64,000 bases of DNA from Proteromonas lacertae (Eukaryota > Sar > Bigyra > Opalinata > Proteromonadidae): positions 1 through 64,000 of the forward strand of contig NGBS01000894.1 in NCBI GenBank assembly GCA_002245135.1, read 5' to 3'. This document shows, in pieces, positions 39,917-51,156 of this stretch (the stretch's first letter is position 1; every line of letters starts with the position of its first letter). Under the pieces are notes generated by a model. It was not told the DNA's origin. It worked only from the letters and a program-made list of their open reading frames with translations, and made no database searches. The position numbers and the translations under genes were made by a program.

Positions 39917-41860
39917 TTACGATTCAATATCATTTAAAACATAATACTGTTCATATGTATTACTAACACTCTGTAACTCTTTAATTCCCTCTTTAGTTTT
40001 GTTTGAAATATTTTTAATTTCATCTTTAAGAAACTTACTTGGTGGTAAATCGTCCACATCATCATGTTCTGGATCAATATCTACCAACACTAACATTAAT
40101 TCATTGATTTTATTCAACATATGTTTCGTCTGTTTCATTGCTTTCATTAAATCTGATTTTGTTGGTTTAACTGAATATAATAATTCATTTCTACTGTTGA
40201 TTAATTCTTCATTAGGAGGATGATATTGTAATTTCTTTTTTATTGATGTTAATTTTGGTCTTGTTGGAGATCCATCTTGTTGTTTTAAATGAATAGGTGG
40301 AGATGGAGCTAATGCTAGAAATTATTATTATTATTACTCAATATATTATATATACGACGAACTTTTTGATTTGGTTTACTATCAATTAATAATCCTTTAT
40401 TTCCATCACTTCTTCTCTTTAAATTATATACTTTTTTACTTACAATAAATAATAAATTCGTTTCATTATCCATATAAATAGCTATAAATATAATATAATA
40501 ACAATATATACATTTTGGAGTATCATTATTTGTAACTATCATACTATTATATATAAAAGTATAATTATCTTTAATTTCATTCAAATCTTGTTGAAAATCT
40601 GATTTTTTAACATAATCTTTTGCTCTTATCATACGAATATCTCTATAAAATATTAAATAATAATAATATACTGAAAGAATAAGTCAATAGCAAACATAAT
40701 CTTTGCATGTTTCTCAAGATCATATGTTTTTTGACTTTTTATATCTCCTTCATCTGTTAATAAAGATATTAATATTTGAGATGTTCTTGATGGAATTTCT
40801 GTTAAGTTATATATATTCTTAACAACTATAATACATAATAAATAATAAATTAATATATATATATATATATATATACTTTGATAATGAGTTTGAATATTCG
40901 TAAATATCTTTTCAGGTAGTAAATGATCTAATATTTCAAATATATCAACATCTTTAATGATTTTTTTGTCACATTTTAATAATCTATTTTAAAATATAAA
41001 TTACTCTAATGGAATACTCTGTTATGAATATGTTAGTAATTTCTAATGAGAAATCCATAAAGAATGAACTACAAATATTTGTAATAGAATATAATGGATG
41101 AATATAACTTAATAATTTATATATCGCATTAGGTGAAGCAATTAATGACGATGGTTTAGCTTTAGGTAATTTCGATGGTTTAAAATCAAATATATCCTAT
41201 TCAATAATAATATAATATATAATAATATACAATTTGAATTAATCTATCTTTAATAAACCATGATATATAATCAGGTAAATTTCTATCTCCATATCTATTG
41301 AATAATTGTATCATTTGAGGCAATATAAATAATGGTTCTAATAATGAATTGCTATAAGTATTTATATAATATATATATTATATAAATACTATCTTGCAGC
41401 TAATTCTATATTGACTAATTCTATTCTTTGACCATTTGGAATGGGAAAAAGTGGTTTTCTACACATTCTTAATACATCTTCAGGAAATAAGATAATTTCG
41501 ATATAAAATTCACTTAATATTTTTTCTATTGCTACTGTTAAACAGAGACTAGCTTCATATTCAACTGAACATTCAAATCCTGCACTGAAGTAATCATGAA
41601 CCTATGTTTATAAAAACCATAGTGATACTTTTGTGGGATTGATAAAGAATAAATGTTTAAGTCTATTTCCCATCTCAGTTATTTCTTCCCGTCCCATACG
41701 AACTGGCACTTGTCCTGGTACATTTTCGTAGTATTCAACAGATTCTTCCATATATTCCTAATAATTATGATATAGGAGACAATACAGGTTCAGGTTCTTC
41801 ATAATGTTTCATAGAATTTGCATCTAGCTTCTTCTTTTTTTGACTATGCGTTGTTGACAT
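39917..41860 (-). CDS. Unrecognised multi-exon protein
   Basis: From ATG at 41,860 (MSTTHSQKKKKLDANS) to TAA at 39,917-39,919, roughly ten small introns (20-49 nt) can be removed in one frame. The N-terminus is basic. The middle is hydrophobic and helical with no transmembrane-like run (for example VHDYFSAGFECSVEYEASL, LFFINPTK, RYGDRNLPDYISWFIKDR). The C-terminus is a charged helical tail (MKAMKQTKHMLNKINELML...NISNKTKEGIKELQS) that may form a coiled coil. I do not recognise the family. Two introns are only about 20 nt, so the exact joins are provisional. Confidence 0.65.
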
Positions 41861-42014
41861 TTTGTAAACAAATTATCTATAAGGCTTGTGAATAAAGAAG
41901 AATTTTAAAAAATAACTGATATAACGAATATATTTTTATATATTTTGGAATTCCACTAATAGACATCAAAACAATTACAAATAAACATCATTATATAATA
42001 CACTTTAAGAATAT

Positions 42015-42925
42015 TCACTTTTTCACTTTCTCTTGCTTTTCTTTGATTTTCTTTATATCTTCATTCCATTGAGTTATTAACGACTTCACATAACTATTAT
42101 TGTCCTTCATCACTTCATGATGTTTTTCTTTCAATTTATTAATACGAGATGAAAAATCTGTTTCACAATTCTTTTCTGTCTATATATATATATATATAAT
42201 TTATATACATCATCAAACACTGAATTAATCAATGTTTCAGTATCTATCTTTGTCAAATCTGCATTTTCAATATTTATGAAATTCTTATTCATCTTATCCA
42301 TTGAAACTTCAACATCTTCATCTTCTTCATCTTCTTCCTCATCATTATCATCTTCTTCTCTCTCTATTTCTTCTCTATCTAGTTTTACTAATTCCGGTAA
42401 ACCTTCTATTAATTTGTTCTTATAATCTGGTGATGTTGTACAAGGATTTTCTCTTAAATCAATCATGTATATTGTTTGTGGGAAATCACTTGGTTCTACT
42501 TCATCAATCAAGTTGCATGATAAGTCAATAAGTTGCAACTATAAATATGATAATATATTAAATATATATATATTTATACTGCTTTTAACCTTAAAATGTT
42601 TTCAACTTTTTTAATTTTGTTATGTGATAATATTAATATCTCCAGTTTAAATAAAAAATCGAGATTTTCCATTATTTCAATAGCATTCTAAATTATATTA
42701 ACAAATTAACTTACATGTTGAAGATACAGTTCCTTTAAATTAGAAAACAACTCCAGATTATCAATATTTACAATGTTGTATCCATCAAGTCTTAAAATTT
42801 TCATTTCAAACATCTCATTCAACCTAAAATCTAATTAAACTACTATACTGTTCATCTTCTGATTTTGTCTTGTCAATGAACTGAGTTTGTGTTGTTTGCA
42901 ATAATTTAATTGATATGGTAGTCAT
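42015..42925 (-). CDS. Leucine-rich-repeat protein, LRRC46-like
   Basis: Five exons (42,849-42,925; 42,715-42,823; 42,580-42,687; 42,209-42,538; 42,015-42,179) join to 262 residues. Four SDS22-type leucine-rich repeats are visible (MKILRLDGYNIVNIDNLELF, LKELYLQHNAIEIMENLDFL, LEILILSHNKIKKVENI, LQLIDLSCNLIDEVEP) and are capped by IDLRENPCTTSPDYKNKLIE. An acidic run (EEDDNDEEEDEEDEDVE) and a Lys/Glu coiled coil follow. The layout matches LRRC46-type proteins, which in animals are sperm-flagellum proteins, so a ciliary role is likely but inferred. Introns are 25, 27, 41 and 29 nt. The gene lies directly downstream of tRNA-Pro on the same strand. Confidence 0.8.
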
Positions 42926-42956
42926 TACTATTCGAAAAAATGAAAAAATGAAAATC

Positions 42957-42963
42957 AAAAAAA
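42957..42963 (-). terminator. RNA polymerase III terminator of tRNA-Pro
   Basis: A run of seven T residues on the minus strand starts immediately after the discriminator base, the usual Pol III stop signal. Confidence 0.8.
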
Positions 42964-43035
42964 GGGCTCAGCCGGGAATCGAACCCGGGACCTCTCGCAC
43001 CCAAAGCGAGAATCATACCACTAGACCACTAAGCC
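42964..43035 (-). tRNA. tRNA-Pro(TGG)
   Basis: The minus strand reads as a 72-nt cloverleaf with acceptor GGCTTAG/CTGAGCC, a D-loop with GGTCTAGTGG, an anticodon arm CTCGC-TTTGGGT-GCGAG (anticodon TGG), T-arm CCCGGGTTCGATTCCCGG and discriminator C. It is nearly identical to standard eukaryotic tRNA-Pro. No intron is present. Confidence 0.97.
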
Positions 43036-43140
43036 AACTGTTGTTTATTTTGAATATGGACATATAAAACAAAAGATATTTCTATTTTGCATTATTTCTT
43101 GCATATATACTTTAAAATATTAATAATAAAAACAAAAATA

Positions 43141-46100
43141 TTAAATAACAGGCGGATCTGGAACAGGTAATTCAACTGGCTTTGTATTAGACAAATCATA
43201 TTTCCATTCACTTGATCTATTACTGCTATTTGTTAAATTATTATTATTAAAAATGTTGTTATTATTATCCTCTTCATTAATTGTTAGTTGAATTGGGATA
43301 TTAATCAACATATTATTCAGATAGCTTAAATACTTCTGTAATTTATCATTAACTTGGAATAACTGTAAATATGTATAACTACTTTTTGTCGATAAAGTGA
43401 TATTCATTGTATTTATTATATCTTCATCGCTATCCATATCTGAAATAATAGAAATAATATCATTTTCAGGTATTTTCATTTCATAATTACTGAAATAATT
43501 GTTTGGTAATAAATTCAGAATAAACAAAACATTTTTCCTTTTCTTTGTTAATTCGATGAATAAATAATCAATTAATTCATATGATATACTGAACACACTA
43601 ATATAGGAATATATCAATTGAGAAAAAACAAAATTACCTTTGTTAAAATTGTATGAAACACCAAGAATGTAATTGATTAACTCAAATAAAACATCATTTG
43701 AATCTTTAAACACATTTGTAAAGTAAAAACAGAAATATTTGGAAGAATTGAATTTATTGGTATCTTGTATATCATCCAATTCCCATTCTATAAAAAGCGA
43801 TAAATTTAGTGATATATATGATATTAAATCTTTATCTTTAGTAATTTGATAAAATAAATTCCATATCATTCTTGATTCATTAGATAAGTGATAATAAAAC
43901 ATTGATTTGATATTGCAATATATCAGTCTTGTGAATAATATGTTGTATTTACAAATTTCTATCTTATATACTTTCAATATATTCAATATTATCTATATAA
44001 TACAAATAATAAAAAAAAGAATTATATACATTTCTATATCTATTATCTTGTAATTCACTAGTTATGTTTCTAACAAAGTATTTGTTGTTGAATAATCTTT
44101 TCATTACACATTCTGGACAGCAGTATATAATATTAATCACAACACTTATATCCTATATAAGAAAAAAATAACATCATTTTGTAAATACATTTTGTGTATA
44201 TAAATGATGAGAAATAATATGTTCTACTTCAAAAACATCATATATATTTTCATAATACTTAAAAATGTCATGTATATCTTTAAATAAATAAATCTGGTTA
44301 TTAATAACTACATCAATCAACGATTTAGTAAATATAGTTAGATTTGGTATAGTAGAAGTAGATAGAAAATTCTATTTACAATTAATATATTATTAAATAT
44401 ACATCTAATGTATTTTTTACTTCAATTATTGTGAATTGAGATTCATTATTGAATAGTGATAGTATATTGTCACTACTGTTAGTAATATTATAAAATTTAT
44501 AATGATCATAGTTTGAATCTCTTCTATTTATCACTGTAGTATTTAATAAATCTAATAAACTCTATAGAATAATAAAATGAATAATAATACCTTTCTATTG
44601 GAAGTTGAAACTTGATCTTCACTGCAATTATTCAAAAGAGATTGATATATTTGATTATTAGTAAAAGTATTTAAATTTGATAGTTTAAACAACAATTGTT
44701 GTTTTGTTTTTACTATAATATTATATATATATATACTAGCTATATACAATTATAATAATAAAGTATTTGATAGAATTTCAAGAACTTTTCTACATTATTC
44801 ATAAGATAATATTCTTCAATATATTCCATCATAACATCATCTAACTATAGAAATATATATAATATATAATAATATAATACCTTTATAATCTCAATGTAAA
44901 ATTTAATATATGGATGAGACAACATTAAAGTGAATGAATAATTGATATTATCCAATAAACAGTCATAAATTACATCAAACAATGATATATAGTATTTAAC
45001 ACTATTTGATGAAGATGAAATATTGTTATATATTAAATTAACTAAATCACTACTTACATGATTCAACAAATATGAACAGAATTGTTTAATGTAATATTCA
45101 CTAATAGTTTCACATATATAGCAATGATTCTTACAACTAATACAATCATAACGAAAATAATCATCCAAATTACATAAATAAATAAATGAAGGGAAAAAGG
45201 AAATATTAAACTCAACAATATGAAACCATTTGCATAGAAACAATAATAAATCTTTTGTAATATATGAATTGTTATAAATAAATTGAATTGATGTTAATAA
45301 TGAATGATATTTATCAATCACAATTTCCAAATCTAAAACCTTGTCATAGAAAAGCCAACTATCGTATATGGTAAGAATCTGAATTGAAGAAACTAATATT
45401 TCATTGTGTAAATACTTAGTTAATGGTAATATATCATATGCTTTATATAAACCATCTAATATATCATAAATATATTTCTCCGATATTGAAGATGTGGATG
45501 TAATAACAAAATCTGGATATAAGTAATGAATCACAGATTCTATTAAATTCTTCGGTATATGAGGAATTAAAATAGAAAAACAAAACAGTTTTTCACAATA
45601 GAAGTTATATTCAGGAAATATAACTTTAGAGAATGATGTTTTGATGTGTTGATTCAATAACAAATAATCATACTACAAAATAACAATAAAATTATAATAC
45701 CATATTCAGACTCGACATTGATACATCTTTAATCTTATTAATATCCTTGTATAAACAATAGTATATCTTATAGAATGATGTAAGATTTGAATTATCAGAA
45801 TTTATTAACCAACAGAAAAGATCATCAGTTACACCACTATATTCTTCCATTTCTTCTATATCTTTGTCTTCAAATAAATAATCTAAACATATCTAAACGT
45901 TATTAGAACAATAATACATTGATTATGTCTGAATAGTATTCATCTAATAATATGGGAAGATCTACCTGTTGAATTATCCAATTATATATATCATGCGCTA
46001 CCTTTTTCGAATTAATAGCGCCTACTACTTTATAGTACTGTTTAATGTCAAATTTGGTTGTATCGGGCTAAAATGAATATTCAGTTGTATCTATATACAG

Positions 46101-46152
46101 TATTTTCATTCATTTTAATTGTTCTTTTAATCAAATCTACATTCCAATCCAT
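43141..46152 (-). CDS. Large unrecognised protein
   Basis: From ATG 46,152 (MDWNVDLIKRTIKMNENT) to TAA 43,141-43,143, one frame is kept after removing introns such as 46,068-46,098 (31 nt), 45,893-45,917 (25 nt), 45,673-45,700 (28 nt) and several more of 28-40 nt. The protein is about 850-880 residues, Ile/Leu/Tyr/Asn-rich and mostly helical, without clear repeats or membrane segments. A Cys-rich spot lies in the middle (YDCISCKNHCYICE), and the end is acidic, Asn-rich and then proline-rich (PVELPVPDPPVI). The helical build suggests a HEAT-like scaffold, but I cannot place it in a family. Confidence 0.7.
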
Positions 46153-47044
46153 CTTATTTTTAAAAATAATTTGAAAAATACTCACTATAAGAATTCTAAT
46201 CTATTTTGCAAATAGGACTTATATACTTGACCCAAGCTGGGCTCGTTGAATTTTGACTTTAACACCATTTTCTTTTCGTTTTTTAATTGTCTTTAAGTTT
46301 GAATAAAAAGCCAATACTCTACACATCTATTAATTACATGTTGAAGTTTGTATTTAGCTATAAATTAAAAATATCAAATTTTAATGCTTTTTAGATAGAC
46401 TTTTAATAGAAATTCCAACTCGACAGAACCAACAATATTTCTAAATTAAGTAATATTTCATAACTAAATTCGCTTGCTATTAGTAAACTATCAAACACTG
46501 GGCAATTACTTTGTACCGAAGACTTAATAGAGTTCTTGAATTATTTTTATAGATAATATATAAATTGTAAATCTATGTGAGTAAAGCTAAGAAAATATCT
46601 CCTTGTATATAAATGACATTTCAAAATTTGAAGATCTATTCTAATTAGTTGTTATATAGTTACATCTAATGTTAAAACGTATAATTATAAAATTTATATT
46701 GCGTTATATGCACTTTCAAAGTAATATAGTAGAAAAAGTGATAAGCAACCTATATTACAAGTAACTTCAGATTGAATATTCATTTATTTGATTTATAATA
46801 GAGAAATTAATACACATTCATTAGTATATGAAGAGAAAAGTGAGAAAATAAAAAAAGTAAAAGAAGTAAAAATACATGTAATTGTCATCTTTTAATGTAA
46901 TTTAATTATAATTTCAAATATTATCATTTTGATTGTAATTTGTAATTTTAACATTTTTATTATCTTTAAACATGACTATATTTGCTAATTAAGATGATGA
47001 GAGTGATAATTAGTCTGTTTTTTAAATCCTATTACCTTTTCGAC
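46153..47044 (-). other. Intergenic, no gene seen
   Basis: About 0.9 kb of AT-rich sequence between the starts and ends of flanking minus-strand genes. I see no open frame with coding character, no tRNA and no clear repeat. Confidence 0.5.
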
Positions 47045-48192
47045 TTAATCTCGTAAAAGCTTGAATGTTTCTTTTAAATGTAAATTCTTTATTGTTTTTA
47101 TTGAGTTTAATTGCTTCAATAACTTATTTACTTTATCTTGAGATATAGAATTCTTCAGAAAGAAATAGTATAAGTATACCGATAATTTTTCTTTATCACT
47201 ATCGCCATTTCTACCTTCATATTCACTATCTCTATCATCATATAATACTGAATCATCTAATATTTCATCATTATTATCTTCATCATATACATTATTATTT
47301 CTATTAGAAATGTCATTCTTTGTTATAATATTAAGAATATTATAATCTTCATCATTAGTATTATCATCATTGTCACAACTATCTGTTTCATCTTCATAAC
47401 CATCTGCTGTTATATCATCATATTCGTTACTTATATTATTATTATCTACACCTATTCTTTTATTATTGTGTGTATCTTCTTATTAATTACTTTTTCTCTT
47501 CTTTTTCTTTTTCCTCTATTCATTACACTATCAATATTTATTTCATCTAGTGAAATATAATGAACTTTATCTTCTACAGGTATTGAAAAATGTAGTTACC
47601 TTTTCTATATTCTTCATTAATTGTTTCTTTAATTTTCAAAAACTCTATAACAGATGATTTATTGTTTCTACTTGCTCTTGTAACATATCCTTTACTTTGT
47701 ATTGTATAATTATATGACAATATTCTATCAATTATAACTTGTGTTAAATAATAAGGAAAATCAAATATTCCATATCTTCCACTGATTTTTTACTAGTATA
47801 ATTTCTTTTGAATTAAAATGGATTGATAGAATCTATATCATTAATACTACTTACCATTTTTTTATCACAATTGATTGTTTTTCCCTTTATTACATTAAAA
47901 CTTTTATAGAATTGAGGATAATATAATTTCTCTATTATAACCTCTTCATTTACTTTCTTTATAATTTCTCTATCCAACTTTCCAAAATCTCTGTATTTAT
48001 AATTAATTCTTTTATAACAATCAATGGTATATTTCTTTCTACATTTGTAGTAATTACTTTACTGAAATATATAAAAGCTAGAAATAGAAAGTTATCAATT
48101 ACTTTATCCATTATTACATCTTTTTCATTATTATAGAAAAGAAAATCTTCATTTTTATTATTTAAATTTTGTCTTAAGTAATATTGAACCAC
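47045..48192 (-). CDS. Unrecognised acidic-tailed protein, frame-interrupted, 5' end unresolved
   Basis: Coding character is clear but the frame is not continuous. The first part, a 77-residue open frame, has no ATG at its upstream end. It passes through a likely 22-nt intron (GTAAGT...ATATAG), then RYGIFDFPYYLTQVIIDRIL, then a 26-nt intron (GTAACT...CTGTAG), then EDKVHYISLDEIN and a basic KRKRREK stretch. A long Asp/Glu/Asn-rich tail follows (for example DGYEDETDSCDNDD) and ends LKETFKLLRD, TAA at 47,045-47,047. Two breaks remain, both in A-runs: one +1 at an A6 run and one -1 at an A4 run before the acidic tail. It may be a decaying gene or carry sequence errors. I do not recognise the family; the basic patch plus acidic tail suggests a nuclear protein. 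Confidence 0.5.
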
Positions 48193-49055
48193 TTTTGTAG
48201 ATATGAATTGATTATTTTAATTATAATAACATTAAATCTTAACAATGTAATGATGATGGATGGTTTGTCTGTTTAAAAATATATATTTACTTTCTTATTA
48301 TTGTATATATTAATTAATTCATCAATATTTGTGAATTATTCATAAAAAACTACCTCGTTATCCTGACAAATAGTCAGTGGCTTAGGTATCTATTATTACA
48401 TTTATAATGGATGATGAGTATTAGTCACCATTATCTGTTTCTATTATAATAACCATACATCAAATGTATAGGAAGCTTTCACTTTACCTGTACTATCAGT
48501 TTATAATAACACTAATTCACAAAATCCATCAGTTTTTTAATCACAAATATTGTAATTCAAATAATCATATTCTCTTAGGTTTATCATATTCTCTCTTCTC
48601 TTCACTTCCTATATTCACAATTTGCATAACCAAGTCGAAAAATTACTCACTATACTCATTCTACTCACATGATAGTAATTTGTTGTAACATTAGTATAAA
48701 TACAATCACATATAAAATAATTCCTTGAATCTATTGAAATTTGATTTTTAGACAATAACTTATATAGCCAATAGATTAATTTGCATATTTACTTTCTCTT
48801 AACCGCCTTTCACTTCACATTTTTACTTGGATATTTATTTTAGCCATCTTTATGTGAATCAAACATCAAATTGACATGTACACTATATATTATTATCTAT
48901 TCACTATAATAAAAATAATCTAAACTTATACATTCATTTAATTTCTCAAAACTTAAAAACTGAAACGAATATAATTTTTGAAATACACTTTAATTCTTTT
49001 TTCTTCTGTTGTGTTATGAGTATATATAGTATATAATTTTATATAGAATATAACA
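48193..49055. other. Intergenic, no gene seen
   Basis: AT-rich sequence with only short chance open frames, including a 74-residue one at 48,464-48,688 that lacks recognisable coding character. No RNA gene was found. Confidence 0.5.
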
Positions 49056-49900
49056 ATGGCAGCACAAGTGTTGTTATTACAGATAAATAATAGACAAAAC
49101 AATACAAAGAGCAGGAATTGATTATAATTGTTGAAGGAAGTATAATATTATCATATATGTTAATTAGATTAAAGTTTTAATAATTAAAAATCAAAGATAT
49201 TATAACTAAGGGAAGAATTAAGAACATTTGAAGAAAAAAATACAACTATCAGCTTTGATTTAGTCTGTCTTACTAAAGCTCATCAACTACATATACAAAC
49301 TCTTACCTTGCTAATACATTTGGCACTTTTGATATACAACATATTATTGAAGTTATAAGTAGTAGGAAATTCAACTATTTCTGTTAATTTAGCATATTGG
49401 TATTATAGCAATTATCATATATATAATCATTAATAGGTTATCTAAATTAGGTGTCAGACTAGGATAATTAGAATATAAACCAAGTTTACCATCAACGATT
49501 AATCCAACAAATACAAATAAGTATAATTGTTATTATAATATAAAATAGTAAAGTCTGATGATGAAGAAGCTAAGATGAATTAGTATATTTTTTATAATTA
49601 TTTTTGTTAGGATGAATTATTAGGTATGTTTATTCAAGAATTGGTGTGATTTCAGGTGTTGCCAAAACAGTAACTGTAGAAAAGACATATATCGTAATTA
49701 CAACAATTCATTCGATGAGAACACCAAAATTAAGTATGATGATACGAATATTCTGATTTTATTTTATTTATTTATAGTAATTAAAAAACTTGGAAGCTTC
49801 TAAACCATCTCCAATTCAAGAGTATTTAGCTGATGTTATTCTTGGATTAATTGATTTAGAAACAGTTTAATCATATTATTTATTGAATCAAGTTAATGAT
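49056..49900 (+). pseudogene. Degraded Mrp/NBP35-family (Ind1/HCF101-like) ATPase relic
   Basis: Pieces in all three frames line up in order with the Fe-S scaffold ATPases of the Mrp group. A MIP18-like strand (TTISFDLVCLTKAHQLHI) begins near 49,212; then ISSGNSTISVNLAYW at about 49,359-49,399; a plausible 37-nt intron (49,400-49,436); then LSKLGVRLG and KPSLPSTINP. In functional members this region reads SSGKGGVGKST...VNLAY...LSKLG..VG..DxDxYGPSLP. Here the P-loop GKGGVGK is missing, the Asp pair is lost, and a TAA sits at 49,465-49,467 where the family has a sense codon. Further coding-like fragments (49,625-49,735, IGVISGVAKTVTVEK, and 49,790-49,870, PSPIQEYLADVILGLIDLE) follow, but I cannot assign them. 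It is a relic, not a working gene. Confidence 0.6.
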
Positions 49901-51156
49901 AATCCTATATTTAAGAAGTATTTGATCTATTATTTACTCTATTAGTTTTTACTCCATTATATGAAAATAACATTTGGTGGATTTGTATATAGTGGTATTA
50001 TTGAGTTAGTATATCCAGTATTATTTTTATTATTTTATAATAGGTAAATGAATATATTCTTATAAGTATATTAGTATATTATTCTTATTTATATATTGTT
50101 AGTAGAGTATTGAATATAATTTCAATAATTCAAAGTATATTCTTATTTATATATTATCATTAGATGAATTGCATTAGAATTCCAGGTGAAGAACAGTAGA
50201 AACATCCAGTTTATATATTATATTTTATAATTAGAAAAAGTATAACTATTTTAGTATATTATTTTTATTATAGCTGATTAGCATTGTACTAATCGATGAA
50301 AGGCAGAGAATATCAGCAACTTGCATGTTTAGCTATACTGGTATGTTTTAATTTGTCATTATGTTTTAATTTGTCATTATGTTTATAGATATTATAGATG
50401 ATTATATAAGTATTATAGTTATTTTTATATTTTAATAGTTATTTTATTAGAATAGCAACAGAATTCCAGGGGAGAAGAATATTGATTCAGTAATTTATCT
50501 ATAATATATGTTATACAGTGTATTTATGGGGTTTAGCTATTCAGATTAACATAATATTACAGCATATAGTGCTGGCATGAAAAATATTTTGATATCTTCT
50601 TAATTAGAAGCAATTAGTCAAAAATAGCAATATGACTCTATTTAACTACACACACATACATCAAAAATCACATAATATCACGATTACATTCAATTACCTA
50701 GTCAAAATTAATATCGTCCTTTCTGGAATACTCCTATAATATACATATCGTATATAGGTAGTGATTACGTATAAAATTTATTAACATATTTCAGTCCCTA
50801 TTAGCCAAATACGTGGTATTTAAAATCAGTACAGTTCGAGATGTATTATAGTTTTTAAAGCTAATAAATGATATAAATCAAATAAAAATATATCAATGTT
50901 ATTATTTATGTTTGTTGTTATTCAATTATAATGTAAAATATCAAAAACAGACGAATGACATGAAAGAGGTAATTATGAAACTAAATATACTATGATAAAG
51001 CTCAAAGCATGATACATCGTTTGACAAATTTTTACTATTTTATTCCTTATGGTTATTGAGAAAAATCTATTTAAAGTCACAAAAAGCACTTAGAAAATTC
51101 TTATCGTGCTCAAACCTACATCTAAATAATAACCATTATATATTTATATCTATTGT
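49901..51156. other. Gene-poor stretch, possible coding debris
   Basis: Short coding-like runs interrupted by stops (for example 49,870-50,010, whose stops are TAA and TAG) continue the relic upstream. Two related segments occur near 50,170 and 50,455 (both contain AGAATTCCAGG). No intact gene, tRNA or clear mobile-element end is seen. The last ~100 bp should hold the promoter of the acyltransferase gene. Confidence 0.4.

Noticed and set aside
40850-40880. Long TA runs (also near 35,710, 42,180 and 54,935) as microsatellites
   Set aside because: They lie within introns and are ordinary for this composition; no further meaning is seen.
47480-47660. A further frameshift in the acidic-tail gene at the GTAACT site
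   Set aside because: A 26-nt GT-AG intron there restores the frame, so no frameshift is needed at that point.
48464-48688. 74-residue plus-strand open frame
   Set aside because: No coding character, no neighbours in frame, and it falls in gene-poor AT-rich DNA.
49056-50600. Variant genetic code (TAA/TAG = Gln) for the whole genome
   Set aside because: The intact genes end at TAA, TAG or TGA exactly where their families end, so the standard code applies.
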